Of a stretch of DNA of 60,000 bases, positions 24,186 through 37,100 are shown piece after piece. Source of the stretch: Membranipora membranacea (Eukaryota > Bryozoa > Gymnolaemata > Cheilostomatida > Membraniporidae); the NCBI GenBank assembly GCA_914767715.1, contig OU612075.1, positions 10,232,001 through 10,292,000 on the forward strand, written 5' to 3'. Numbering within the stretch: the first letter of the stretch is position 1; every line of letters starts with the position of its first letter. A program made the position numbers and the translations under genes. A model generated the notes under the pieces. That model was not told the DNA's origin, ran no database searches, and saw only the letters and a list, made by a program, of their open reading frames with translations.

Positions 24186-25630
24186 TTAGAGACAATAATC
24201 TCCACATGCTCGGGCACATGTACAGATATCTCTGCTACACGTACATCCGTCCATACAATCGTTAAAACAATTATCATTTCCTGGTTGTCCTGCTACTCCT
24301 GGTTGTCCTGCTGCTCCTGGTTGTCCTGGTTGTCCTGGTCCAGCAGATCCTGGTTGCCATAATTGTCGCTTCACTATGTCATGGCTGCTGATCTCTATTA
24401 TTGCGGTTGATTCTTGTACCATCCACTGATAACCTTCAGTACAGAACTCACTGGCTCTTGGTGATATGAAGCTTGTGTCATCAATCATACCAGGAATAGC
24501 TCTGAAATGTGTTTCGCTTCTTGTCAGAGTAATATTTTGTCCGTCTCTTTGTTGAAGAAACTCATCTAAGCCTTTACTGCTAGTTGATGTGAAGTCCGCA
24601 GGTATAACAAAGCATCGACCATTTCCACTTCGTGGTCTCATAATATTCAATCCCTACAATAGTTACCAATCCATTTTACATGGATATACATTTATATGGC
24701 CAAACATTAAACTTAGAAATGGTAAACACCAAGTCAAGTTTGATCCAGTGCATTCAGGTTTTCTCCCCTTCCACTGATAAGCGGATCAGTGGAAGCAACT
24801 CCGAGTGCCAGCAAACTGGATCAAACTTTGTCTGGTGAAATACATAAACATAATATTCATAATATCACAAGATACTCATGGTTAATAATGAGATTATCTC
24901 CCCACTGCTAATAAAAATTTAAAGACAACTTTGTAAAGAAGTTTTTTTGAGCAAATCTACTCAAGTCACTGACCTTGTTGAAATCTTGCATGGAGAAAGA
25001 GCCATCATCGCCCTGGTAGATTGCTACGTTATCATCACGATTAAATTTGATGGATTTGTCTCCAAGAGGTACCTGCAAACCAGCAGAAGATAAGCTTGGC
25101 TTATTTACTTCAATGAAGACAATTATCATTTATCTAATATGTCATTATCTGTGAACATAGCCATGTCAAAGCACGTAGGTGCATGATAACTAAACATTCC
25201 ATTTTGATTTACAATTACCTCATCAGTGCCGACTAAATGTACAGTTTCATGAACATCAGGAGTACCAGCCCTAGTATTGAGCTGTACATAAATCAAGGTG
25301 CCCACTGTACCCACAAGTAACAGTGACAGGAGGAGCGTGCTGCCTGCCAGTAACTGCCACCTGCTGCTGCTTGTGGATGATCGTTGTTCCTTCTACATCA
25401 AAAACGAAAAGTTGAATTTTATTTGCTGATATTAAATCATTTTAGACTATTACTTCTATGTTGGATAAGATGGAAAAGAAACAGTAAGATGTGAACATAG
25501 TAGAATTATTGCAAACCTTCATCAAAATCTAAATAAAAATATGCTTGATGCTACAACCATTACAGCCACAATAAACTGAAGATTTGTTACAAACAAAGTA
25601 ATTACTTACAATCTTCTTCTCAAACTCCAT
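24186..25630 (-). CDS. Type II membrane BRICHOS protein with mini-collagen and Cys-rich tail
   Basis: Four exons: 25630-25610, 25392-25219, 25072-24974 and 24653-24186. The first three all end in phase 0, giving 253 residues. A short basic/polar cytoplasmic start (MEFEKKI..) leads to one hydrophobic span (LLAGSTLLLSLLLVGTVGTLIYV), the type II layout of BRICHOS proteins. The BRICHOS-like region runs from about residue 72 (KFNRDDNVAIY, FSMQDFNKGL, then RCFVIPADF with the first conserved Cys and FCTEGYQW with the second). The last stretch begins with a dibasic KR, a possible proprotein cleavage site. It continues as six or seven Gly-X-Y triplets (QPGQPGAAGQPGVAGQPG) and ends in a tail with nine Cys in about 27 residues (NCFNDCMDGCTC, CTCARACGDYC). 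BRICHOS domains act as intramolecular chaperones for aggregation-prone neighbours. The chondromodulin-like layout suggests release of a Cys-rich peptide. This function is inferred. Confidence 0.85.
24735..24830. repeat. Fold-back element, AGTTTGATCCAGT family
   Basis: AAGTTTGATCCAGT at the left pairs with ACTGGATCAAACTT at the right. CTTCCACTGAT pairs with ATCAGTGGAAG inside. Half-elements or relatives are seen near 3030-3090, 6815-6890 and 7785-7880. It lies in the last intron of the BRICHOS gene. Confidence 0.75.
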
Positions 25631-25974
25631 TCTTTGATGTAAGCAGGCTCTTTGGGAAGTGACAGAAATGTTGGAAGTGTTTCTTGATCACTGTACTTGA
25701 CTGGAATGCTCTCTCTTTTTTCCAACATTCCTTTTATACCAGTTTTAGGGTTGGTAGAAAGGTATAATATCATTATCTTGGTAACTAAGAAACAGTAAGG
25801 AAATGTTTCCTGACATGTTACTGGTTTGTTTTGGTAACTTTGTCATTGACATATTACAATTACGAAACGGACCTGTTCGTCATACTTGCATAATTTAAAA
25901 ACTGCTCTTTTGCAAACTGTCATATTGACACAATTTTAAAGTTGTAAACTCAATAGAAGTACCTGGCCGGTCAT

Positions 25975-26222
25975 ATGGTCTAACAGCAGTTTGCAACCTC
26001 AGCGGATCCTCAATTAGCTTTTACATACATATCAATTCTCTAAGGATCAGCTGAGGCTGATATGTTGGTAATGTGACTTCATGCAAACTGCTCTGCACTC
26101 TGAGGTTGTAACCGCTGATCAAACCTGAGGACCAGCTGAGGCTGCTGTCAGAATATATGCTATAACAATGGTGACGTTGTGCAAACCTCTGAGGTTACAA
26201 CCGCTTAGTGTGTTTTGACCAT
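25975..26222. repeat. Inverted-repeat element, about 250 bases
   Basis: Left arm GGTCATATGG...CAGTTTGCAACCTCAG and right arm CTGAGGTTACAACCG...TTTTGACC are imperfect inverted repeats. The interior repeats GATCAGCTGAGGCTGATAT and GACCAGCTGAGGCTGCT in the same sense. It looks like a MITE. Confidence 0.6.
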
Positions 26223-27519
26223 TAGACATTGTAAAAGGATTGTATGAAGTTGTGTAGCAGCGATTTAAAATTGGGCATCTATTGTCAGAGTGCATTTTGG
26301 TCTAGCTAGACCATCAGTTACAAACGCATTTGAGTCTAGGTTCTAAGATTTTTCCATGGAATCTGATAATATAGGAAGGAATATTTAGATCACAGTGTTG
26401 TTTTATAAGAATGACTGGCACAATAGTATTGAAAGCTGAGCTGAAGAGCATGTAAAGCATGCAAGCGTATGAAAAGGAGTCACCAGGCGAGATCTTCAAA
26501 AATAATCCATACAACTGTAGTCATCTTTTGTGCCGAATCTTAATATTTTATTCAGACTGGCATTTGTCCAAAATTAAAAATGACAGTAGCTGTTTCTTTT
26601 GAATTTGTTCAAACATTTCAGTATTTTTATAACACTTAATTTGTAAGAGTTGAAATATTTTCGTGCTAGCTGGAAAAAAGCATGATCTCAAAACAGTTGT
26701 ACACAAATTAGTAAGAACTTTGCTTGGAATTGCACTTTCTCAACTTCTCTATACAATTAACTCCTCAGTAATCTCATCATTGATATTTTTGGTAGTTTGG
26801 GATTGTCGGGATTATAAGCAAAGGAAGAGTTTCATCAACAAATCTTGTGCTCCATATGAACAGCTCTTTGATTGGGTTTCAAAAGTACACACATTAATAT
26901 TCCAGTTGAGTTAATCTGGACGAAATTTTATAGTGTAACAGTTCCAAGTTTTTGGTTATTTGACAGTGATGCATGCATGCCGTATCAGTAATCGATGTCT
27001 TTCGTAGCAACCAGAGACATCCTCCAACCCTGGACAACTCAAGGAAATAGGAAATGATGCAATTTCTCTAATAACTTAAATATCAATTTTACTCAAAGAG
27101 TAATTAATTTTGTGACAATGGTCCAGGTACTCATAAAATAACAAGCAACCACAGATAAGGAAAAGGTATTTAATCTAATGACATCTTTTTGAATGGATAA
27201 CAGATTGTCACTCTCCTGATTCCCTGTCCGACAAGGAAACATGAATCAAGGTTCAGGAAATTGCTGATATCTTCTGCCAATCAGCTAGAAAATCAGTTTT
27301 ACTGATTGATAATGGATTGAGTTATCAGCTCAAAAGAGATGATAACGATTTGGCAAGTGTAAATATATAATATATATATATATGTATATAAATATTGCAA
27401 AAAAACTAATAAATAAGAGTTGTAAATGATCGTAGCTCATGCCCTGATAGAAGACTATGCTCCTCCCATGTCTCCTCTGTCTGAGACCTGCCCCAGATCA
27501 GATGCTATGCTGCCTGTGA

Positions 27520-27626
27520 GGAGTCAGGAGTGGTCTAATGGGCTTGTGGCGTGTGATCTTGGGCTTGAGGTCCAGGTTCAATTCCCGGCGCAAGAGAGGA
27601 TAACTCTCTCCGCTTCAAAGATGATG
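27520..27626 (+). mobile_element. tRNA-derived SINE with 13-base target-site duplication
   Basis: The sequence ATGCTGCCTGTGA occurs at 27507-27519 and again at 27627-27639, exactly flanking a 107-base insert. The insert starts with a degenerate tRNA-like head, with A box TGGTCTAATGG and B box GGTTCAATTCC at normal spacing and partial T and anticodon stems. It continues with a short unrelated body (GAGAGGATAACTCTCTC) and ends in an AAGATGATG tail. These are the features of a polymerase III retroposon. Confidence 0.8.
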
Positions 27627-28164
27627 ATGCTGCCTGTGAAAACGTGAGCATGTAATGATATCCGCAACAATGTGAATAAAAACTAAAGCCGTTTTTCAAA
27701 TTAATCCTTTCCTTAATCCTTGTTTAATCATGACAAATACCTGGTCAAGAATTTGTCATCTAAATGCACAACTGATTCCTGATGGCTGCTTCTAACCACA
27801 AAGCTGTTTTCTCTACTCTATTTTTCCGCTCGATTGTCTCTCTCAATATAAAAGTTACTTCTACTTTTGATAAGTTGATTATGGACAAAATTTGTTTATT
27901 ATGATGAAGCTGCTAATGAGGTGCTGATAATTTTTGAATACTGTGCATTTATAGGTTGTCAGAGCTGCAAAAGATATTATTGGAATTAACTTCTCAAATA
28001 AGCTTGCTGATCAGTGTTGCACCAAAATTATATTATGTACAAAGCAACACAAGTTCTTTGTGCGATATTGATTTGTTTACCAACTCCTAACTATAATTAT
28101 TTGGTGATATAATGATATATTATATTGAGTGAGTAAACCATAAACCATGTCTATGGAGTAAACC

Positions 28165-31100
28165 TTAGATCTGTTCTGTTTCTAATATATTCTCGTCTTT
28201 CATCTTTACAGGTTCAATATCTTCATATATACTCTCTTCCTCTTTGTCATCATCATCATCATTATTATCATGGCAGCATATATGAATATCAGGTAAAGTC
28301 TTTGAACTTTCACATGATTTGGGTCTGTCTTTAGATTCTTCGCCGCAGGCAGCAGCCGGGAATCGACCCTCAAAATCAGCAGTGAGTGTATTATGGCTTC
28401 CGTTGTCAGATGTTGGGAAGTCATCAGTTGTCTCACAGAGACAGGATGAAGCAAGAGAGTTGGCTTCTGTCCTGTCACTTTGATCATCACTTACCTGTCA
28501 CAAAATGGATGTAAGAATGATCAATTCCCCCATAAATGAGACAATACACAACTTAATCGATAATCACAAGAAGAAGTACCAAAAAACCACCTGAAGTCTC
28601 ATATTATGAAGTTTCATTTAGCCTTTAGTGCATGCATTTCTGCATGCACTAAAGGCTAAAACTATATAATAATAACTAGAAGCTGACTTACCATGCCATA
28701 CCATGTAAGATATCGTAAAATCACAAGATACACCCTAGAGGAGCAAGGTAATCACAGAGGAAAACATTCACTTTTTTGCTCAGGCTGGAGGTATTGAAAC
28801 TTATACCTAGCTAACATTTACTCGCTGTCCTTAATTTATGTTAGCTCTAACCAAAATTTCACGCTAGCCAACATTAAGTTACCTCCAAAAAAGCTTAACT
28901 GAGCACAGGCTAATTTACTCCTCTAGGGTACTAAAGAAATCAGTCTGTATGTATTCATGCTCAGTAAACTCACCGTCTGGTTATCTGTGCAATCTCCCAG
29001 GGCAGGCATCAAGTATTGACTGATTGTGGACTCTAGGGCCAGTTTCTCTTCTCCACACAAAGAAGAGCTTGCCTGAGCTGTATCTCTTGAAATACTCGCT
29101 CTATAACAGACAACAAGTCAGAGAATATTTCAATTCATTTGCAGATATTAGATAACCACTATACAAAAAGAATCAAAACTGTTACCCAATTGTCCCTCAT
29201 TTGCGGATTTAAAAATCAAAATTTGATCTCTATGCTTTGTTACGCAGGTGGCTATGAGACATTGTAGAGCTGTTTTCAGACTTTAACCAAGCGATATCTC
29301 TGATTGGTTGTTTTCTGTCCAATAGCCAATCAGATTCAACATGTTCCGCTTCACCTACCTCGGACGGGGTACAGGTGTAAATCTAAGATAGTACGGTGGT
29401 GTTGATGGTAACGGTGATAGATAATCTCCCCCTGTCACCTCGGTGTCAGCGTAGAGCGAGTTCTTATGCCATTGAGTCTGTCTTTGAGGGACGCAGTTTG
29501 CATATGAGTCACTGACCACTCGAGATAAGTCTGGTCTGGGGGCAACTGAAACAAATGAAAACTGTTATTGAGATTGAAAGAAAAAGAGAAGCAAATCAGC
29601 TACTCTATAAATTTTTCGGTTACGTTTTATGGAGTAAATCATGACTAGAAAAGGGTGAAAGAAAAATTCAAATGTAAATGAAGGAGAGGAGAATCCAGCT
29701 TTATCATGAAGCTCTGCTATAGTATCCTCATGGTCGACATCATAATATATACATAAATCATCATTATCAGTTATACTATCCTTTAGACCTAGAGCTATCA
29801 GATAAGTTTATAAACATTATAAAATTCATTAATGTACTGTGAGGTAGCGGGACACACTTGATCATTGCCGATTCGTTGCGGAAACGATCCCGTTAAGCTG
29901 TCGATTCGTTGCGGATACTTGGGTGATCGTTGTCGATTTGTTGAAAGCCAGATAAATGAATGAACAGTGATGTTATCAGAATTTTTTTAAATACTTTTTC
30001 TCATTGGGCTTGGACCAGATCAAGTTAGATCCAATTGCCTGTGTGTAGAGTCGCTCTAATCTACTTGAAGCTAGGACCTAAGTCTTATCACAAACTAGGA
30101 CAGGTTATTATCGTTGCTGTTCAATATTGTGAAATCGTGTAACCTAGTTTATCTTATCAGGTCCGTATCACAGGTTAGGTTGATTTGCCTTGGCATGAGG
30201 AAAGTTTATGTTCTACCTGAGCAGATAAGAGCCTAGAATCGAATCAAAATGTATTTGTTATCAGCATAACCGCCCACTTGCAGCATCCATAAATGATAAC
30301 ACTGGGATATCGTAGGACCACTCTTTTACATAGCCTCTACATTCCAGGTTTATTAAGAACAAATAAAATTGACAATTTAGACTTGTTAAGATGAAGCTCC
30401 TTCACCTTCTCACATTAGTTACTTTATTTGGACTCGTCCAGTCGGGTATAATCAACAAGCTCTCAGCGGACACAGAGCTTGCAGCTTACACAGATAGAGT
30501 GAGGATAATCTACAGTCTGCTAGCAGAGGAATGTCCCGGCTGGAGACAACATGACTTACAGAAACGTAACGCTCTCGGCTCGGATTATCTGGATGTGGAG
30601 ATGAGGTTGTATGATGAGCTCATGGATGAACTAATTAGTTGTAGAAATAAAAACAGACCAAGACCAACTGAAGCTAAACCAACACCAACCACCGCCAAAT
30701 TTTCGACCGCAACTACTACACTGACATCTACAGCCACTACATCAACAGCTACAACAGTCGCACCAACAACTGCAACAGCCGCACCAACAACTACAGAAAC
30801 AGAAACCCTCCAGCCTATTGAATGTCAGGATGCTCTAAACTTTACAGAATCATGGAGATTGGATCACACCGGACAAGATTTGAAGGCTGGAGGACCACAC
30901 AGTACGAATGGGTATGCCTGTGACCTCCATACCAAAGTCTGGTTCAGATTTAGCGGAGATGGAGGCAGTAGAATACTGGACAGATGCGCACCGAACCTAA
31001 GCTGCGGAACACAAGCACCTATGTGGTCCAATGGTACAATACCTGAGACTGTCGGAGAGAGAGTGGAGACCAGATTTTACTGGTCATGTGATGCCTCGGT

Positions 31101-34100
31101 TTCAGCGAGGCTATCAGTGATAAGATGCTCCGCTGAGCCTGATGACTTTGTCTATCGGCATTACTATTTTGAAGAACATAGGAGATATGCTAATACATGT
31201 CAAGGAGCTTTCTGTGGAATGAACTGATAGTCAGGAGTAAAGACATGAATAGAACACTGAGGAATACCATTGTGTAGTATTTACTAATTTACAGTTTATT
31301 TATAGGTCAGTGTGCGCACATTCAGTGTGTCACTCCATTTAATATATTAACTGACTAACTCCATTATTATAATCCATACACTATCACCTATATGTTATTA
31401 AAAATATACATAATATACAAAATTGAAAAATTCACTTTGTTCTTGAAATTGAGGGGAAAGGCAAATGTGAATGTATGCAGGTCAGGCTCTCAGTCAGCCA
31501 CCCAGGAGTTGAAATATTAGCGAGTGTTTAGTTTGGCTAGTTTCGGGTTGATTAAGTGATAGCTAGCGGTAATCTTTGGCTAGCTGATTTGGGAGTCTAT
31601 ATAACGAGGGTGAGTAAATGTTAGATGGTCTTAAATTTAGCTACTTTTAGCTTGTGCAAATATTTTACTCATCAACGGTAAATTTGCGTTTCGACAAATA
31701 AACAGAATCCATTAGTTATCCAAGGCAGTATTTTATAGGGAAGTAGCAAGAGGGAGACCTTAAACTTGATATCAACTATTGAGTGCTAGCATTGGCTGTC
31801 TATAACTGTATAGCCAATAGAATATTTGATGGTTAGATTCAACCTCCTGGAAAACGTCAGTGGAAAACCTGTGATATGATATTAAAGCGTCTGCTGTTTT
31901 ATCTCATGAGAATTCAATCATTTGCAAACACAACCAACTTGGGTAATTCATTATAAGCAATCTGCTGGATGTGTCAGAAAATCAGAAGGGAAACAAATCC
32001 GGATGCAACAAGAAAATTCATGGGAAGTTGGGTGTGACGGAGGAACCGTAAAGTGACAGAGCTAACATTCTTATAACTGACTCTTATTTTATTTTCTTCT
32101 TGCCCGCATTTCACCTTCTCAGCTTGTATGTTGGGAGACATTGATATAGTGAATTAAAGAAATAAGATCTATGAGAAAATAAGACTTTAGACATTTCTCA
32201 ATATAAACAAGGTTTTGAGGAGTACATGTTGGAACAGCGGAGTACACCCTGATATTACGAAGAACTGGTTTGATACGAATTGCCTGTATTTTTGGTTGCT
32301 TGCCCTCAGTAGCTTAGTTTTAGCAAGAAAGTGACCGGAAATGCAAGCAAATTGGAGAAAATCTGATTTAGATACTTCTACATTCTCTTACTGTGTGCCG
32401 GTGGTGTATCATCGGTCATGTGATCGTCACCATCCACTAAGGTTAAGCTCGAGTCACATCCAGAAGAGCAGACGATTCCTGATGAGGTGAGGGAGGATAC
32501 GGGGCGACAGGTAAAGCTACTCCCTGTACTGTTAATACTTGAGGTAGAGACGAACAACCGCCCTGAAATATGAAATATTCAAATATTTTATGACTAAAGC
32601 AGCTTTAAATTCACTTTGAACCAACAACTGACAACTTTAGCTGCTGGCTTATGTAATTGGTGACTTCTGATTCATTCCGAGTCATAAGAATTATAGACGT
32701 TTAGACCCAGACGAAATTCACGATGAGAGGGTCAACCTTAGCCCCAAGTGAGCAATAAAGTTAATAAGTACCTCAGGCTAGCACAAGTGCTCACATGAGT
32801 TAATAAGATATACTTAGAGGAGCAATATGAGCTGGAGTTTGGATTAGCTTGTTTGAGGAAAACTTTATGATAGCAAGCACCTTCAATAGCTGAGCTGATG
32901 ATAGTTAGCTAAAGATTTCACTATTTCAAGCCAGCACAATTTGGTGAACTTTTCCTCCAGCAAATACTTTTCTCCTCTAGGGTACAGAGATAAAGCTAAG
33001 AACTAACTGAGTTACCTAGACAGCGTTTGGTCCTTCTGCCTGCATTCAGTGTTGCTCCCCTTTCACTGGTCACGCCAGGGGCTTTTTGCCTTCGGCGTGA
33101 CCAGTTGAAGGGGAGAAACTAGTATGTAGGTAAACTGGATCAAACTTGTTCTTGATTTACCTGGAGCATTGTACACTGTAGGTGGTATCAGCTCATATGG
33201 GTGATTGATATCTGCGTACTCATCACGTGGTAGGTCTTGAGCCCGCTGATCTTGTGGCAGGTCGGGTAGAGGGGTATGTATAACGGACAGTGTAGTAAGA
33301 GTATGAGAGTGTACACCACGAGATAGATCACTGGATAATATACTACTGCTAGCCTGTCTGCTCAGTCTGATATGAGAATCTCTACTCTGGGACTGAAACC
33401 ACAAAGTTATTGTTTGTCACAGTTATTAAAATTTGTCAATTTTGATTCATGATCTTGATTACACAAATAAACACTGATGTATACGCTGCTTACAGGATTA
33501 CAACTTATGGTAGTTTTTTCCTGATAATAATCTGAGTAAAGATCTGATCTGCGAAGGTGAAAGCCTGTCTTGTCTTGGGCTTGTCATGCTACCTTTAGGC
33601 TGAAATACAGACATATGGTGAAATTTTGATTTTGTAAGAAAATATTTATCTGCAGCTAGATAATGACAGTTCACAGTTACTAAACTTACATGTTTCTTGG
33701 TTCTCCAGGCAATAAAGAGAAAGATCAGCACAACTGAGGATATAACAGTGACACAAACACCGACAGAGGCACCAATGATAACCATGTCATTATTCTCAGA
33801 TCCTGTAGCTGGTGACTGTGTTAGGCTGACAGAGAGAGTTGTTTCTCTATCTGAAACGAGATTCAAATTCATTTGGTGAAAATTATTGTAAAATGACGTT
33901 ATTTGGTAAAGATTTCGCTCTAAACAACGTTAGATATACATGGTCAAAATGATGGTCCTTAACATGAGCAAAAATCTAAAAAATTTTCCATGTTTGTAAA
34001 CACAGTGCACATCACTGAATTTTAACCTCTGTGGGATCACCAAATTTAGCACCTATCGAGCAAAGTCTCAATTACCAGTAAGTGACATTGGAATACATAA

Positions 34101-37100
34101 AGGTTTGTCTGAAGGGGTCAATATTCCTTGTCCGAATAAACAGGAATCCTGAATTTTAATGTCTGAATTAGTGCAGTTAAATGTAGTGTTAAATTGGTCC
34201 TTAAATATCCTGGTGCAGAAAAAGCTTAACTCAGATCAAATGTTTCAAGATAATTCTGTCAGTGTTTGACCTCATCTGTATTCTCTTCGCAAACATGGGA
34301 GACAATCACTTACCTTGAGGATGTGTAGTTGACACACAAAGAGACACGTCCAAACATTGACAGACAAAAGTATTCAGACTTGTGGGGATACACAGATATC
34401 CAGGGAGACATGTATTGTCCTCACAAGCAGTAGATAGACCTGTGAGAGAGTTTATAATTAATATCAGGATCAAATAAACTTTTCAAAAATAAACTACCTG
34501 TAAAGATACGCACAGAACAAAGCATTATAATATACTATGTTCTGTGGGTATCCTTGATTGTCATCAACAATGATAGCTATGTGAAAGTCTGTGTGATACA
34601 GAAATCAACATTGAATACTATAACAAACTGTTCTTTGGAGCGTGTGACCTATCATTTTTGCTTTTTTTTATTTTAAACTCTTTTGTTTCTGGTCACTGGT
34701 AGGTCTGTGTTGCATAGTAAGGTACAATTTGTGTTTATTTGTGAAATCCTTAAGGTCACTCACCGGTCATTGATATAGATATCTGGGTACTTAGTCCTCC
34801 AGCTAACTGATCAAATATTCTACCAGACACCACACTTGTGTTATATCCTGATGTTATATCCATCCTCCACAGAGCTCTGTAGAACACATACAAAATGTAA
34901 TACATCTAGGGAACGTATAAGATGTACCAAATGAACATCGTAATACAATTGTATAATTGAGCATGTCAAATGGACCTAATCCGTTTTAAGACTTCTGAAC
35001 TGTGCTCATCACGTTAGAGAGAACAATTTGATACAAATGCTTGGCCACAGGGTTCTCTAGAAACTCCCTTCTTTTTGGTTACCTGCACCTATAGCTTATA
35101 TGTTGGCACTCATCTGATTTGCTGATGTGTGGGAAAGAGAGCCAATGGCAGGTTCCTTACAGCACCTATTGAGATGTGGTGAAAGTGAAACTGACGTTAG
35201 CGGACATTCAAGTTCACTATTTCATGTCGATAGGTACTTTCAGGGAAGAAGTTTCTGATCTGGCTCTCTCCCTCCAACCAGCCAATCTGAGGTAATACAC
35301 TAGGTAATCTACACCTACCTCCGTTCATGATAGCTGTAGAAGTAGAGATAGTTTCCAAACATAGAAAGTTGTCCAACAATATGTGATGACATCATTGTCA
35401 TCAGTCTCTGTTCATTTGATGTTAAATCTGTTACATAGATTCTATCACCTTCAGCGGTGCTGTGTACAGTATACAGAAGGTCTCCTGTAATAATCACTCT
35501 TATATAGCAAGTCATACAGCACATAAAATAAATTAATTAAATTAAATGATATTTTGAGCCAAGTCAGGCTTACAATTGAGAGTTATACCCTTATTTAACA
35601 TTTGTTGTAATGAGGGAACAACTCCAATTTAGATGCTACCACGCCACCATCAACTAGGAAAGAGCAGAGGCCACAGTTGTTGGAGATTTTCAAATGATGT
35701 GGAGCTGTAAGGTATGGACTGGGATCCTCCCAGCGTCTTTCCAGTCTAGCTCTGTTGGGCAGTCAAGAATTGGTATTGGTTTAAAGATCGCAGGTATATG
35801 AAAGGCAGGCACTTTTTCATTTAATTATTTGAAGTCAGCAAAAGTGTCAGGTTCCTGATAACATATACTTACCTTTATCATTGATAGTAAAAGCTGTTAC
35901 AGGTGATTGTGAGGAGACAACTTTTGTCCTATCAGTGCCATCCAGTCTGTATCTGACCACTCTATCTGTCATCTCGTGTGTCAAGTCTGCGACACTCACT
36001 GAGAGGGTTATGTAGAGGTGTCTATAATATGCCAATCAAAAAGTCAGGTTTGTATAGGGCATGGTTCGATTTGAGTAAGTTACATAATGGACTGACTCCA
36101 GTGCATATGGACCACATTACTGGAGAGGAAATAAGATTTCATTACCCAAGGTTTCATCAATTTTCGATAGATACTCACTAATCTAATTCAAAATATCATT
36201 TTGAATTAGATCAGGAAAATTGCCAACGATAACAACGCTTTCCCTTGTTTTTAAACAGAGTGCCACATATGTAATGGACTTTGTATAAAATAGTGAGATT
36301 GGGTAAATTTTAGGCTAGCCATCATTTCAATCATTTCATCATTCATAAGGCAAATACTTTACTCCTCAAGTGTATATAAGCCAAGCTATTAGAGTACATC
36401 ATTGATATATATTCATGGATTAGGGGAACATATCTGACCCTGAACAAGCATATGCCAATTGATTGGTCCAAAAGTTCAGTTATGCTGCAGCTGACCCCTT
36501 GTAAACATTTGTCAAGCAGCTTGCCTGAGTTTTTAAAGTTTTTAACTTGGATGCCAAAATCTTAGCTACATCCAGTTACTGACATAAAGCTATATACTGA
36601 TGAAATATCTCCACAAATATTGATACTGTGTATTTTACGGCTAATCTATGAATTCATATCAATGGCCTATAGCAATGTGTTGGTTCTGATAAGATTGGCT
36701 GTTGGGTGGGAAAGAGCGCCAATGCCAGGTGACAGAGAGCACCTATTGAGATATAATAAATGTTAAACTTAATGATTTGCACACTTTCTTTATATCAATA
36801 GGTACTTAGAGGAGAGTACCATCTGACCTGGCATTGGCTTTCATCCCTCCCATCAGCCAATCAAAGCTATTAAAGTGCACGACAAACCTTGTATCTGGGG
36901 ACAGTATGATCGTTATTGGCAGGTAGAACTCATGATTGATAAGATCAGAGGAGACATTATGATATACCAACTGAGTAAAGGGATTGCTTTCTCTGCTCAG
37001 ATATATCAAGTCATTCAGCACCACAAAACTTTCTATCCGTTCTACAAAAATATAGGTAAATGAAGGTATTTTCTAGGACACTAAAACTATTTTTTTCTTT

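Larger units (their letters stand above)
25631..28164. other. Region between the BRICHOS gene and the YWTD receptor
   Basis: No supported gene. It contains the BRICHOS promoter side, an inverted-repeat element (25975-26222), an AT dinucleotide tract (about 27366-27385) and a tRNA-derived SINE (27520-27626). An open frame at 27426-27647 (+) merely runs through the SINE. Confidence 0.6.

Noticed and set aside
27426-27647. 73-codon + strand open frame
   Set aside because: It spans the SINE and its target-site duplications, so it is not a gene.
28206-28490. 94-codon minus-strand open frame (MMIKVTGQ...)
   Set aside because: It is in the wrong frame; the phase-consistent frame of the same exon gives the acidic YEDIEP tail of the receptor.
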